Position numbers and translations under genes: made by a program. Below the pieces are notes generated by a model. That model made no database searches and had not been told where the DNA came from. It worked only from the letters and a program-made list of their open reading frames with translations. DNA of 64,000 bases from Sinimarinibacterium flocculans (GTDB lineage Bacteria > Pseudomonadota > Gammaproteobacteria > Nevskiales > Nevskiaceae): contig NZ_QICN01000004.1 in NCBI RefSeq assembly GCF_003201205.1, positions 296,160 through 360,159 on the forward strand. The letters run 5' to 3'. This document shows positions 29,830-39,936 of this stretch, one piece after another (the first letter of the stretch is position 1; each line of letters begins with the position of its first letter).

Positions 29830-31113
29830 GTGAACAACGGATACGAAGTCGTCGCGATCATCGCTCTGGGTATGGGCCTGGTGTTCTGGGTCACCGACCG
29901 CGCCAGCCCGACGAGCCGCACGCTCGCGTTCTTTCTCGGCCTGCTCGGTGTGTCGGTATTCGGCAACGCGCAGGTGGTCGACCACTGGCTTGAGACGCCG
30001 TTGCCGGCCTGGGTGCGCCTGATCGGCCTGCTCGACGCCGCGGTGTTCATCGCCGGCTGCCAGTGGGGCCTGCGCGTGTCGCAGACCGTCAGCGACGTGC
30101 CGGACGAGGATCGTCAGGACCGCCTGATCCGCATCGCGCAGGCGCTGAGCCTGCTGTACGCGCTGATGGTGGCCGCGGCGCCGGAGCTGCGTTACCACGA
30201 GCTGGCGCTGGCGCTGCGGGAACAGCGCCTGCCGTCACCGGCATTCGCCCTGTTCGTGATGCCGGCGCTTGCGGCCGGCGCGCTGGTGCTGTTCGCGGGC
30301 GTGCTGCTGCTGCGTCGCCGCCCGGATCAGGCCGAACAGGTGCGCATCTTCGCCGCACTGGCGGCGATGCCGGTGCTGACGGTGGCCCTGGTGCTGCCGG
30401 CGCGGATCGCACCGCTGGCGCTTGCGGTCGGCGAGGTGATCTTCCTGTACGGCGCCCTGCGCTACTACATGATTCTCGGCGCGCGCGGCATGTTCATGTC
30501 GCAGTTCCTGTCACCGCAGGTCGCCGCGCTGGTGCGCGAGCGCGGGCTGCGTCACGCGATGGCGCGCAAGCGTGTCGACGTCACCGTGGTCTGCTGCGAC
30601 ATCCGCCGCTTCACCGCCTACGCGCAGGCGCATTCGCCGGAGCAGGTCATGCGTCTGCTGCGCGCCTACTACGCCGCCGTGGCCGCGGCCGCGCAGGACT
30701 TCGGCGGCACGGTCAAGGACATGGCCGGCGACGGTGCGCTGATCCTGATCGGTGCGCCGGTGCCGTACCCGGACCGCAGCGCGCGGGCGATCGGCCTGGC
30801 GCGACGGCTGCAGGCGCGCGTGCGGCCCGTGCTCAAGCGCTATTCGCCGGACCTCGGTCTGGGCGTGGGGGTGGCCGGCGGCAGCGTCGCCGTCGGCATC
30901 GTCGGCGAGGGCGGCCGGTACGAGTACATGGCCGTCGGGCCCGCGGTGAACCTCGCGTCACGCCTCTGCGACAAGGCGCTCGATGGCGAGATCCACATCG
31001 ACGAAACGACGCTGCAGGCCAGCGGCGAGTCGCTGCCGGCGCGCCGACGCCGTCGCTACGTGCGCGGCATCGGCGTACTGGTGACGACCTACGTGCTGGA
31101 GAGCGGCGACTGA
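29830..31113 (+). CDS. Membrane-bound class III adenylate/guanylate cyclase
   Basis: A 427-residue protein with about seven hydrophobic helices in residues 5-215 and a C-terminal class III cyclase domain from about residue 248. Metal-binding aspartates are D257 (TVVCCDIRRF) and D301 (MAGDGALI). The transition-state Asn/Arg pair lies in VNLASRLCD, and K296 (TVKDMAGDG) occupies the position linked to ATP preference. Product cAMP is therefore likelier than cGMP, by inference. Start is GTG 29830. The seven-helix input domain is not one I can name, and the sensed signal is unknown. TAAAGT at 29794-29799 could be its -10 box. Confidence 0.86.
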   Translation: MNNGYEVVAIIALGMGLVFWVTDRASPTSRTLAFFLGLLGVSVFGNAQVVDHWLETPLPAWVRLIGLLDAAVFIAGCQWGLRVSQTVSDVPDEDRQDRLIRIAQALSLLYALMVAAAPELRYHELALALREQRLPSPAFALFVMPALAAGALVLFAGVLLLRRRPDQAEQVRIFAALAAMPVLTVALVLPARIAPLALAVGEVIFLYGALRYYMILGARGMFMSQFLSPQVAALVRERGLRHAMARKRVDVTVVCCDIRRFTAYAQAHSPEQVMRLLRAYYAAVAAAAQDFGGTVKDMAGDGALILIGAPVPYPDRSARAIGLARRLQARVRPVLKRYSPDLGLGVGVAGGSVAVGIVGEGGRYEYMAVGPAVNLASRLCDKALDGEIHIDETTLQASGESLPARRRRRYVRGIGVLVTTYVLESGD

Positions 31114-31120
31114 GCCGGCG

Positions 31121-32563
31121 TCAGCACTTCATCCGCAGCGTGCGCTGCGTGCGGGCCTCGACATAGCTGATCGTCGATTTCTTGAAGATCAGGTCGACGA
31201 ACAGCTCGCAGTAGTGTTCGCCCAGGCGCCAGCTCATGCACACGCTCTTGGCGTTGGAGTAGACCAGCGCGAAGCGGCCGTTGAACGCCGGGTACTGCGA
31301 ACGGAACTCCATCAGCCGCGTCAGACGGCGCACGACCGACTGCTTCACCGCCGCGTCGACCTCCTCGAGGCTGTAGCGATGCCGGTTGATGTCGCGCAGC
31401 TCGCCGGTCGACTCCATCAGTTCGTGGTCGTTGGTGCCGGCGAGCCAGCCGACGTAGTAGACCTGCGGAATGCCGGGTGCGAAGAACTGGATGGCGCGCG
31501 CGGCGATGTAGGCGTCGTCGTTCTGTTTGAGCGCGTCGTAGTACGTGCAGGTGAGCTGGTAGATCGCGCCGACACTGTGCACGTTCGCGGCCGAGCGCCG
31601 CATGATCGGATCGGCGGAACGCTGCGAGACGTTGTCGACCACCGCCTGGATCATGTCCTGCGGCACGATCCCCTCGACGTCTGGGATGCAGATGCCGTCG
31701 TGCGTGTCGAGTACCGTGATCTGGTTGCGCGGACACATGCGCAGCCACTGCTTGAGATAGCGGCTGTCGGCGTCGAGCAGCGCATGCAGCAGCAGCATCG
31801 GCAGCGCGAAACCGTACGGCCGCATGCCGTGCAGCCCGATCGCGTACTGGTAGCTCGGGTGGTCGTGGACCTCCGGCAGCACTTCGGCGCCGTGCTCGGC
31901 GGCCGCGTCGCGGATCCAGCGCAGGATCTCGTAGACGTCCGGTTCGACCAGAAAGCAGCTGGTTCCGAGCTTCTTGGTGGTGTAGCCGAAGGCGTCGAGC
32001 CGGAACAGCTTGGTGCCGCGCGCCGTCAGGAAGCGGATGTAGTCCTCCATCAGCGCGTAGGTGCGTTCGGAGTTGTAGTTGAGGTCGATCTGGTGCTCGG
32101 TGAACGTGCACCAGACGCGCTCGCTGGTGCCGTCGGCGAAGCTGATCTCGCGGAACGGCTCCTTCTCCTTGCGGATGTGGATCTTGGCCAGGTCGTCGGG
32201 CGTGATCTCGCCGAGCTGGTCGACGTGCACGAACAGATCCGCGTGCTCGGAGCGATAGCCGTTCTGCAGGAAGTCCTGGAACTCCGGCGAGGCGTCGGAA
32301 ATGTGGTTGATCATCAGGTCGAGGCACAGGTCGTAGTTCGACGAGATGCGCTCGATGTCGTCCCAGGCACCGTAGACCGGGTCGACTTCCTTGTGCGTCA
32401 GCGGCGAGAAGCCGCTGTCGGCATTGGACGGATAGACCGGCAGGATGTGCACGCCGCCGATCGCGCGCGACAGGTGCTGGTCGATGACGGTGCCGAGGTC
32501 GGCGAGATTCCGGCCGAGACGGTCGGGATAGGCGATGAGCTGGACCTGGTTGCGCAAGGGCAA
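31121..32563 (-). CDS. Sucrose phosphorylase-like glycoside phosphorylase (GH13 subfamily 18)
   Basis: A 480-residue cytoplasmic enzyme that reversibly phosphorolyses sucrose or a related glucoside to glucose 1-phosphate. Catalytic residues match the family: nucleophile D190 (FRLDAFGYTTKKLGTSCF), acid/base E231 (LPEVHDHP) and the third acid D289 (LDTHDGI). YQLTCTYYDAL and FAPGIPQVYYVGWLAGTND are close to sucrose phosphorylases. Sister enzymes act on sucrose 6'-phosphate, glucosylglycerol or glucosylglycerate, so the substrate needs testing. The start is TTG 32563, supported by GCAGGAG 8 bases upstream. It is convergent with the cyclase, 7 bases apart. No sugar transporter is nearby. Confidence 0.88.
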   Translation of the reverse strand: MPLRNQVQLIAYPDRLGRNLADLGTVIDQHLSRAIGGVHILPVYPSNADSGFSPLTHKEVDPVYGAWDDIERISSNYDLCLDLMINHISDASPEFQDFLQNGYRSEHADLFVHVDQLGEITPDDLAKIHIRKEKEPFREISFADGTSERVWCTFTEHQIDLNYNSERTYALMEDYIRFLTARGTKLFRLDAFGYTTKKLGTSCFLVEPDVYEILRWIRDAAAEHGAEVLPEVHDHPSYQYAIGLHGMRPYGFALPMLLLHALLDADSRYLKQWLRMCPRNQITVLDTHDGICIPDVEGIVPQDMIQAVVDNVSQRSADPIMRRSAANVHSVGAIYQLTCTYYDALKQNDDAYIAARAIQFFAPGIPQVYYVGWLAGTNDHELMESTGELRDINRHRYSLEEVDAAVKQSVVRRLTRLMEFRSQYPAFNGRFALVYSNAKSVCMSWRLGEHYCELFVDLIFKKSTISYVEARTQRTLRMKC

Positions 32564-32625
32564 GGGGATTCTCCTGCAGGTGGCCGTGGGAGCCGGCGTG
32601 CGTCATCGCGCGCCGGCCTGCATCG

Positions 32626-33390
32626 TCAGGACAGGTAGCCGCCGTCGACGGTGAGCGTCGTACCCGTCACATAGCTGGCCGCATCGGAGACCAGGAACAG
32701 GATGGCGGGGGCGATCTCCTCGGGCTGCGCGACCCGCCCGAGCGGGATCTGCGGCAGGAACATGTCCAGCATCTGCTTGTTCTGCGTCAGCGCCGACGCG
32801 AACTTGGTTTCGGTGAGGCCGGGCAGCACGGCGTTCACGCGCACCTTCCACGGCGCACATTCCTTGGCGAAGGACTTGGTCATGTTGATGACCGCACCCT
32901 TGGTGATCGAATAGATGCCCTGGTACCACCCCGGTTTCACGCCGTTGATGCTGGCGATGTTGACGATGGCGCCACCGCCATTCCTCTTCATCAGCTTGGA
33001 CGCCAGCGCCGACAGTTCGAAGTAGCCGCGCACGTTGACCTGGAGGGTCTTGTCGACCATGCCCATGTCGGTGTCGGAGATCTGGCCGAAGTAGGGATTG
33101 GTGGCGGCGTTGTTGACGAGGATGTCGAGCCGCCCGAAGCGCGCGTCGATGTCCGCGACGAGGCGCCGGATGTCCTCGCTGCTGCCGGCGTGGGCCGGCA
33201 TCACCACGGCCTGACCGCCGTCGGCCTCGATCTGCGCGCGCACCTTCTCGAGATCCTCCGCCTTGCGCGACGACAGCACGACCGTGGCGCCCTGGCCCGC
33301 GAGCAGGCGGGCGGTGGCCGCACCGATGCCGCGCGAAGAGCCGGTCACCAGGGCAACGCGGTCATTCAGGTCGAAAAGGCGAGTGGGCAT
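32626..33390 (-). CDS. Short-chain dehydrogenase/reductase
   Basis: A classical SDR of 254 residues. The NAD(P) motif is TGSSRGIG (residues 16-23), with the NNA motif as LVNNAATNPYFG. The catalytic Ser sits in NIASINGVKPGW, and the YxxxK pair in YSITKGAV. The C-terminal PEEIAPAILFLVSDAASYVT is typical. Starting ATG 33390 follows GGAGAAACC. It is similar to SDRs that accompany acyl-CoA metabolism genes, but the substrate is unknown. It lies 62 bases upstream of the phosphorylase on the same strand and could share a transcript. Confidence 0.9.
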   Translation of the reverse strand: MPTRLFDLNDRVALVTGSSRGIGAATARLLAGQGATVVLSSRKAEDLEKVRAQIEADGGQAVVMPAHAGSSEDIRRLVADIDARFGRLDILVNNAATNPYFGQISDTDMGMVDKTLQVNVRGYFELSALASKLMKRNGGGAIVNIASINGVKPGWYQGIYSITKGAVINMTKSFAKECAPWKVRVNAVLPGLTETKFASALTQNKQMLDMFLPQIPLGRVAQPEEIAPAILFLVSDAASYVTGTTLTVDGGYLS

Positions 33391-33481
33391 GCGCGGTTTC
33401 TCCGTTGTGGTTCTGGGCAGTCCTGCGGCTATGGAAACCGAGTTTGCCTGCGGAACTCAAGCGGCGACGCCCGGCAGATAA

Positions 33482-33515
33482 CAAAAGGCCGCCATCGGCA
33501 GTACCGACGGCGGCC
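33482..33515 (-). terminator. Rho-independent terminator of the low-complexity protein gene
   Basis: On the minus strand, an 11-bp stem with one internal mismatch (GGCCGCC.GTCGG against its complement, 5-nt loop) is followed by TTTTGTT. It begins 22 bases past the end of the 33537-34442 gene. Confidence 0.75.
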
Positions 33516-33536
33516 CGGTGATCCTTCGAGGCCGGC

Positions 33537-34442
33537 TTACTGCACGCGCACCGGCCCCTGCAGTGGGTTGCCAACGGTACGGCCATCGCGATCGGCGAGT
33601 CCGCCACCGACGGTGACGGTATAGGTCCCGGTCCGGGCGACCGGGAACAGCAGCATCCGCCGATTGCTGGTGCCGACTTCCCAGCGTCCCTCGACCGCCT
33701 TGCCGGCGGCGTCGCGTACGCGCAGATGCTGCTGCGCGGAGGAGGCATCGGCGAAGGCGCCATTGAACATCAGCACGATCGCCCGCGTGTACGCGGCTGA
33801 GCCGGCGTAGACCACCGACAGGCGGCCGTCGGCTTCCGGTCCCCACCACTGCGTCAGGCGCGCCGCGGCCGGGGCGCTCGCGGTCGCCCTGGGCGTTGCC
33901 GCCGGTGTCGGTCTGGGCGTCGCGGCCGGCGTCGGTGCGGCCGTCGGTGCCGCGGTGGACGTTGGCGTCGGGGCAGGCGGCTTCGGCGTGGGTGCCGGGG
34001 TGGTCACCGGCGCCGCGGCCTGCGCATCGGCCGGCGCGGTCTCGGTGTCGGCCGGCGCCGCGTCCTCCGCTGGGGGTGCGTCCTCGAAGCCGGCGTCCGC
34101 GTCCTCGGCGTCCTCTGCGGTGTCGTCGGTCGGTGCCTCGTCGGCGAGGCCGTATTCGCCGTCGGCCGTGCCGTCGACGGCGTCGGGCAGCGGGTCCGTC
34201 ATGCCATCGGCGGTGTCCGGCGTGGCGGCGGGCTCGCGCTCGGCGACGGCGGGCGCGTCGTCCGCCATGGCCGTCTGTGCCGCGTCGGTCTGCAGACTGC
34301 TGCCGAAGACGGCCTCAGGCGGAACCAGACGCAGGTCGACATCGCCGTTCTTGGACGGCGGGTAGAGCGTTTCGAGCGTGAAGTACGTTCCTGCGGCGAC
34401 GGCGATCGCCACTGCGGTCATCGTCCAGCCTTTCGCAGCCAT
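33537..34442 (-). CDS. Hypothetical membrane-anchored protein with acidic and Pro/Thr/Ala-rich spacer
   Basis: A 301-residue protein that I cannot assign to a named family. One N-terminal transmembrane helix (MTAVAIAVAAGTYFTLETLY) is followed by a strongly acidic region (about 60-140, TDDTAEDAEDADAGFEDA). A low-complexity Pro/Thr/Ala spacer (about 150-195, repeats like PTPAATPRPTPAATP) comes next. The C-terminal 100-residue domain begins LTQWWGPEADGRLSVVYAGS and contains beta-rich, Ig-like sequence (LFPVARTGTYTVTVGGGLAD). The layout suggests a periplasmic stalk reaching through the cell wall. It has its own terminator and is monocistronic. ATG 34442 is used; a start 21 codons upstream lacks support. 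Confidence 0.7.
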   Translation of the reverse strand: MAAKGWTMTAVAIAVAAGTYFTLETLYPPSKNGDVDLRLVPPEAVFGSSLQTDAAQTAMADDAPAVAEREPAATPDTADGMTDPLPDAVDGTADGEYGLADEAPTDDTAEDAEDADAGFEDAPPAEDAAPADTETAPADAQAAAPVTTPAPTPKPPAPTPTSTAAPTAAPTPAATPRPTPAATPRATASAPAAARLTQWWGPEADGRLSVVYAGSAAYTRAIVLMFNGAFADASSAQQHLRVRDAAGKAVEGRWEVGTSNRRMLLFPVARTGTYTVTVGGGLADRDGRTVGNPLQGPVRVQ

Positions 34443-34727
34443 GGATGGTCCCAATCCTCCGGAAATTGTTGTCTGTGTCTGGGTGCCTGCAAACCCCGGC
34501 GGCACCGCGATATCGGGCCGCGGCCGGGCTCCCCGTGCCAGGCGCCGCAGTCAGCCGCGCAAACGACGCGCGGCGGGCAGACTATCAGCCACAGTCCGGT
34601 GCGCGTCAATGGCAGCGGCGGCGCCCGGGTTCGCAGTGCGCGCCGCGTCGATCCTCTTGCTGCGCTGCGATAATGGCGTCATTGCGTCTCCGCTTCCCAC
34701 CCCATTTTTTGACTCCGTGGACATCCG

Positions 34728-36137
34728 ATGAACGACCGTTATCTCGACTTCACCCATTCGCCGTTCGGCAAGACCCTGGCCTCGATGCTGGGCCTGCCGA
34801 CACCGCCGCGCCTGAACCGCGCCGATGCGGCGTGGGCGGCGCAGGGCCTCGCCGGCGCCCATGTGCTCGTCGGTGGCGACAGTGCGGCGCAGCTTTCGCA
34901 GCCGCTGCTGGCGGCGCTGACCGCGAGCGGGACGCAGCTGCGCATCGTGCCCGAGCATGCCGGCCTGCCGCCGCTGAAGGCCGCCGCGGCGACGCTCAAG
35001 CTGGCGCTGGCGGGCAATCCGGGCCCCGCTTCCGGGGAAGCGCCGAATCGCGCGATCGTGTTCGATGCCAGCGGCCTGTCGTCGCCGGCGCAGATGCGCG
35101 AGCTGTACGACTTCCTGCAGCCGCTGGTGCGCGGCCTCGTGTCGAACGGCCGCATCGTGCTGCTGTCGCGCGCCCCCGATGCCGCCGACAGTGTCGGCGC
35201 GAAGACCATGGCCACGGCGCTGCGCGGCTTCATGCGGGCACTGGCCAAGGAAGTCGGCAAGAACGGCAGCACCTGCAACCTGCTCGAGATCGCCGCCGGT
35301 GCCGATTCGGCGATCGAGTCGCCGCTGCACTTCTTCCTCAGCCCGCATTCGGCCTACGTCTCCGGCCAGAGTCTGCGCATCACGGCGGCCCGGGGCCAGC
35401 CGGTGGCGCTGGCCGGCAGCCTGGCCGGTCGCAGCGCGCTGGTGACCGGCGCGGCGCGCGGCATCGGCGCGGCGATCGCCGAGGTGCTGGCGCGCGAGGG
35501 CGCGCAGATCATCGGCGTGGACCATCCCTCGCAGGAGGGCGCGCTCGGCGAGACGATGGCGCGGATCGGCGGTCGCGGTCTCGCCCTGGACGTGACGGCC
35601 GCCGATGCGGCGCAGCGCATTGCGGCGGAAGCCGGCGGGCTCGACGTGGTCGTGCATAACGCCGGCGTGACCCGCGACAAGATGCTGCGCAACATGAGCG
35701 CACAGCACTGGGACATGGTCCTGAACATCAACCTCGCCGCGATCCTCGACATCAACGAGGGCCTGCTCAAGCGCGGGCTGAACGAGGGCGCGCGCGTGGT
35801 CTGCATCTCGTCGATCGGCGGCATCGGCGGCAATGCGGGCCAGACCAACTACGCTTCGACCAAGGCGGGCGTGATCGGGTACGTCGATGCGATGGCCCCC
35901 GCCTTCGCCAAGCGGGGCGGCGCGATCAATGCGGTAGCACCGGGCTTCATCGAGACGCAGATGACCGCGGCGATGCCGATGGGGCCGCGCGAGATCGGCC
36001 GGCGCATCAACTCGCTGTCGCAGGGCGGCCTGCCGCAGGACATCGCCGAGGCCGTGGCCTTCTTCTCGTCGCCGGCCGCCGCCGGCGTGAACGGCCAGAC
36101 GCTGCGGGTCTGCGGCCAGAACTGGTTCGGCGCCTGA
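34728..36137 (+). CDS. High-molecular-weight FabG-type 3-oxoacyl reductase (FabG4-like)
   Basis: A 469-residue reductase with two domains. The N-terminal 215 residues look like a degenerate Rossmann/flavodoxin-like domain. The C-terminal part is a catalytic SDR: nucleotide motif VTGAARGIGAAIAEVL, Asn in VVHNAGVTRDKMLRNM, Ser in CISSIGGIGGNAGQ, and YxxxK in NYASTKAGVIGY. This matches the HMwFabG group (mycobacterial FabG4), which uses 3-oxoacyl-CoA, unlike the usual 250-residue FabG. The ending NGQTLRVCGQNWFGA is also family-like. ATG 34728. A 15-bp hairpin separates it from ribA. Confidence 0.87.
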   Translation: MNDRYLDFTHSPFGKTLASMLGLPTPPRLNRADAAWAAQGLAGAHVLVGGDSAAQLSQPLLAALTASGTQLRIVPEHAGLPPLKAAAATLKLALAGNPGPASGEAPNRAIVFDASGLSSPAQMRELYDFLQPLVRGLVSNGRIVLLSRAPDAADSVGAKTMATALRGFMRALAKEVGKNGSTCNLLEIAAGADSAIESPLHFFLSPHSAYVSGQSLRITAARGQPVALAGSLAGRSALVTGAARGIGAAIAEVLAREGAQIIGVDHPSQEGALGETMARIGGRGLALDVTAADAAQRIAAEAGGLDVVVHNAGVTRDKMLRNMSAQHWDMVLNINLAAILDINEGLLKRGLNEGARVVCISSIGGIGGNAGQTNYASTKAGVIGYVDAMAPAFAKRGGAINAVAPGFIETQMTAAMPMGPREIGRRINSLSQGGLPQDIAEAVAFFSSPAAAGVNGQTLRVCGQNWFGA

Positions 36138-36157
36138 ACCGCGCGGCCTCACTATTT

Positions 36158-36193
36158 GCGTGCGGGGACCGGTAAACTCCGGTCCCCGCACGC
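36158..36193. repeat. Perfect 15-bp inverted repeat between the FabG4-like gene and ribA
   Basis: Arms at 36158-36172 and 36179-36193 are exact reverse complements (left arm GCGTGCGGGGACCGG) around the 6-nt loop TAAACT. It lies 20 bases after one stop and 36 bases before the ribA GTG. No T-run follows on either strand, so a standard terminator is unlikely. The loop resembles a -10 hexamer. Confidence 0.7.
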
Positions 36194-36229
36194 CGCCGTG
36201 CGGTCCACAGGCCAAGCCAAGAGAACGCA

Positions 36230-36831
<602 letters not shown>

Positions 36832-36832
<1 letters not shown>

Positions 36833-38808
36833 TGGCGAGCAAGGCCGAATCGCCGCCGCCCGGCCTGCTGCGCGAACTCGGCGCCCTGACGACATCGACG
36901 TACCGGCTGTCGCAGGGTTTCGTGCCGCTGCTGCGGCTACTGGCGTCGGATGCGGACGTCACCCGCGACGACCTCGCGCAGGCGGTCGACCAGGCCTTCG
37001 CCGGGCTGTACCGGCATCCGCTGCTGCGCCAGACCGAGCGGCTGACCGGCTATCTGCGGGCGCGCCGGCTGATTCCCAACGAGCAGTCGACCGAAGATCT
37101 GATCCGCTTCATGGTCGACCAGGCCGTCGCCCGCTCGCCGGTGCAGGTGCCCGAACAGATCGTCGACGAGTTCTGGCAGTTCTTCGAGGAGCTGTTCTCG
37201 TCGCCGGAGCTCAAGGGGCTGGGCGAACTGAGCCTGGACATGGTGCGGCTGGTGATCCGCACCTACGAACCGTTGCTGGTCGAGATCGTCAACATCCTCA
37301 AAGCCGGTCGGCGCTTCAACGCCTGGCAGCTGCAGGAGATCCTGCGTCGCGCGGCACTGATCCGCGGTGACGTGCTCATCGTGCGGCGGCAGATCCGCGC
37401 GCTGCGCTACATCAAGCCGTTCTTCCAGACCGATCCGCGGGATTTCAAGGCGCAGGCGCAGATCGTCGCGCGCATGGTGCGCGAGTTCGGGCCGTTCTTC
37501 GTCAAGATGGCCCAGGTCGCCGCGGCGAACGCCGATTTCCTCCCCGAGGAGATCGCGCGGGAGCTCGCGGTGTTCCATGAAGACGTGCCGCCGATGAGCG
37601 AGGACGAGGTGATCCAGGCCTTCGTCGAATCGCATGGCAAGCCGCCGCACAAGCTCTACCTGGATTTCGACCCGGCGCGACCGGTGAAGTCCGGCTCCAT
37701 CGGGTCGGTGTACTTCGCCAAGAAACCGTTCGCCGAGGACGGCCGCGAAGTGCTGCGACCGGTGGTGATCAAGGTCGGCCGGCAGAACATCGACCGCGAA
37801 TTCGCGATCGGCAAGCTGGTGCTGGGCCTGGCCATCATGTCCTCGCAGTACTGGGCGCCGCATTCGAAGCTCACGCCCTTCCTGCGGGCGATGCAGGAGC
37901 AGGTGGACGAGTTTGTCGCCGGGTTCATGGCCGAACTCGACTTCGATGCCGAGGCTGCCAACCACCTGCGCTTCGAGCAGCGCAGCCTGCGTTCGACGAT
38001 GTGGCGGGTGCCGCAGATCTACGGACACTCGCGCCGGATCATCGAGATGGAGTACCTCTCCGATGCGGCGAGCCTGACGCGCGCACTGGCGTCGATGCCG
38101 TCAGCGGAGCGGCGGCGCTTCCAGCGTCAGGTGTCGGAGCGCCTGCTGTACACGCTGCTGCACCATGTCTTCGTGCATCACGAGATTCATGGCGACCTGC
38201 ATCCCGGCAACATCATGGTCGACCGCACCGGCACGCTGTACCTGATCGACTGGGGCAACGTCGTCGGGCTCGACGGCAAGTGGGGGGCGGTCTGGGACTA
38301 CCTCGCCGCAGCGGTGACCGCGGATACCGATCTGCTCGCCGATGCGCTGATCCGCGTCAGCACGCAGCCCGAGGCGACCGCGGCGCGCCGGCCGCAGATC
38401 AAGGCAGCGCTCGACGAGACGCTGCGCAAGAAGGGCGTGACGCCGCTGACGCGGCGCAACTTCGTGACCGAGCTGCGTCGCGGCGGCTTCGACGGCCTGC
38501 ACGCGCGCGGCCAGACCGTGTTGCACCTGATGTCGAACACCCAGCAGACCGGCCTGGTGATCCAGCGCGATTACCTGCATCTGTCGCGCGCCCTGTTCGC
38601 CGCGGCCGGCAGCTTCGGCTCGCTGTACGAGAACGATCCCAAGCAGCGTCTGGCAGCCGACCTGCTGCGCAGCCTGGTGCGCCTGCCGGTCACGCTGACG
38701 CAGGACCGGCTGCATGACGAGCTCGGCCTGCTGCGCGGTCGCATGGCCCGCGTGCTGCCGCTGCCCAGGGGCTGGCGGGCACGGATCGCTGCGCTGCCGT
38801 CCGCCTGA
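36832..38808 (+). CDS. ABC1/AarF (UbiB)-family atypical kinase
   Basis: A 658-residue protein of the UbiB/ABC1 atypical kinase family. Family features seen: the KxGQ-like FVKMAQVAAANADFLPEE (here K-M-A-Q), the nucleotide loop SGSIGSVYFAKK, lysine in VVIKVGRQNI, catalytic HEIHGDLHPGNIMVD and the DFG-like LIDWGNVVG. The length exceeds the usual 500-550 because of a 130-residue N-terminal helical extension. It lacks the C-terminal hydrophobic pair expected of true UbiB, so it is probably a paralogue with a regulatory or lipid role. Overlaps with ribA and pyrD suggest co-transcription; pyrD being quinone-linked is suggestive only. Confidence 0.83.
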
Positions 38809-39833
38809 TGATTCCGATGCTCTACCGGACTGCCCGCAACCTGCTGTTCTGCCTCGATGCGGAGCAGGCTCACGAACTCACGCTCGACCTGTTCAGGCGT
38901 GCACCGCTGCTGGCGACCGCACCGTTTCGTGGTCGCGTGCCGTCGGCGCCGGTCGACCTGCTGGGGCTGCGCTTTCCGAATCGCGTGGGCCTGGCGGCCG
39001 GCCTCGACAAGAACGGCGAGTGCCTGCGGGCCTGGCAGGCCCTGGGATTCGGGTTCGTGGAGATCGGCACGGTGACGCCGCGGCCGCAGCCGGGCAATCC
39101 GCGGCCGCGCATGTTCCGCCTGCCGGAGCACGAGGCACTGATCAACCGTCTGGGCTTCAACAACAAGGGCGTCGATCACCTGCTGCGCTGCGTGGCCGAG
39201 TCGGACTACGACGGTGTGCTCGGCATCAACATCGGCAAGAACTTCGACACGCCGATCGAACGTGCCGACGAGGACTATCTGAGCTGCCTGCGCAAGGTGT
39301 ACGCGGCCGCGTCCTACGTCACGGTGAACATCTCGTCGCCGAACACGCGCAACCTGCGCGAGCTTCAGCAGGCCGAACGCCTGCGCGGGCTGCTGTCGGC
39401 GCTCGGCGCCGAGCGCGCCCGGCTGGCGCAGGAGCACGGGCGGCATTGTCCCATCCTGGTCAAGATCGCACCGGACGTGAGCGCCGCGGAACTCGACGGC
39501 ATCGCCACGGCGGCGCGCGAATGCGGCATCGACGGCCTGATCGCGACGAACACCACGATCGAACGACCGGGCCTCGACGGTGTGCCGCTGGCGTCGGAAA
39601 CAGGCGGCCTGTCGGGTGCCCCGCTGCGACCGCTCGCCGACGAGACCTTGCAGCAGCTGCGCCGCCGGGTCGGCGCCGATTTCCCGCTGGTCGGTGTCGG
39701 CGGCATCCTCGGTGCGGCGGACGCCCGCCGCAAGCGCGAGGCCGGGGCGGATCTCGTGCAGATCTACACCGGGTTCATCTATCGTGGGCCGGGACTGATC
39801 GCGGACTGTGCCCGGGCGCTGGCGGATCGCTGA
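38808..39833 (+). CDS. pyrD: Dihydroorotate dehydrogenase (quinone), class 2
   Basis: Membrane-associated FMN enzyme of pyrimidine synthesis, 341 residues. The N-terminal helix MLYRTARNLLFCLDAEQAHE docks to membrane and quinone. Class 2 signatures are FPNRVGLAAGLDKNGECL, GFVEIGTVTPRPQPGNPRPR, INRLGFNNKGVDHL, VTVNISSPNTRNLREL with the catalytic serine, and VGVGGILGAADARRK. ATG 38808 overlaps the previous stop. Confidence 0.96.
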   Translation: MIPMLYRTARNLLFCLDAEQAHELTLDLFRRAPLLATAPFRGRVPSAPVDLLGLRFPNRVGLAAGLDKNGECLRAWQALGFGFVEIGTVTPRPQPGNPRPRMFRLPEHEALINRLGFNNKGVDHLLRCVAESDYDGVLGINIGKNFDTPIERADEDYLSCLRKVYAAASYVTVNISSPNTRNLRELQQAERLRGLLSALGAERARLAQEHGRHCPILVKIAPDVSAAELDGIATAARECGIDGLIATNTTIERPGLDGVPLASETGGLSGAPLRPLADETLQQLRRRVGADFPLVGVGGILGAADARRKREAGADLVQIYTGFIYRGPGLIADCARALADR

Positions 39834-39936
39834 GACAGGGGCCTGCAGATCCGTGCGGCGAATGCTGACACGGCGACCTCGGGCAGGGCGGCGCCAGCCT
39901 GTGCAAAGCCTTCGCAGCGCGGTTGCTGCTGTCACG

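Noticed and set aside
36138..36229. FMN riboswitch before ribA
   Set aside because: The region is far too short and shows only a simple perfect hairpin, not the multi-helix conserved aptamer.
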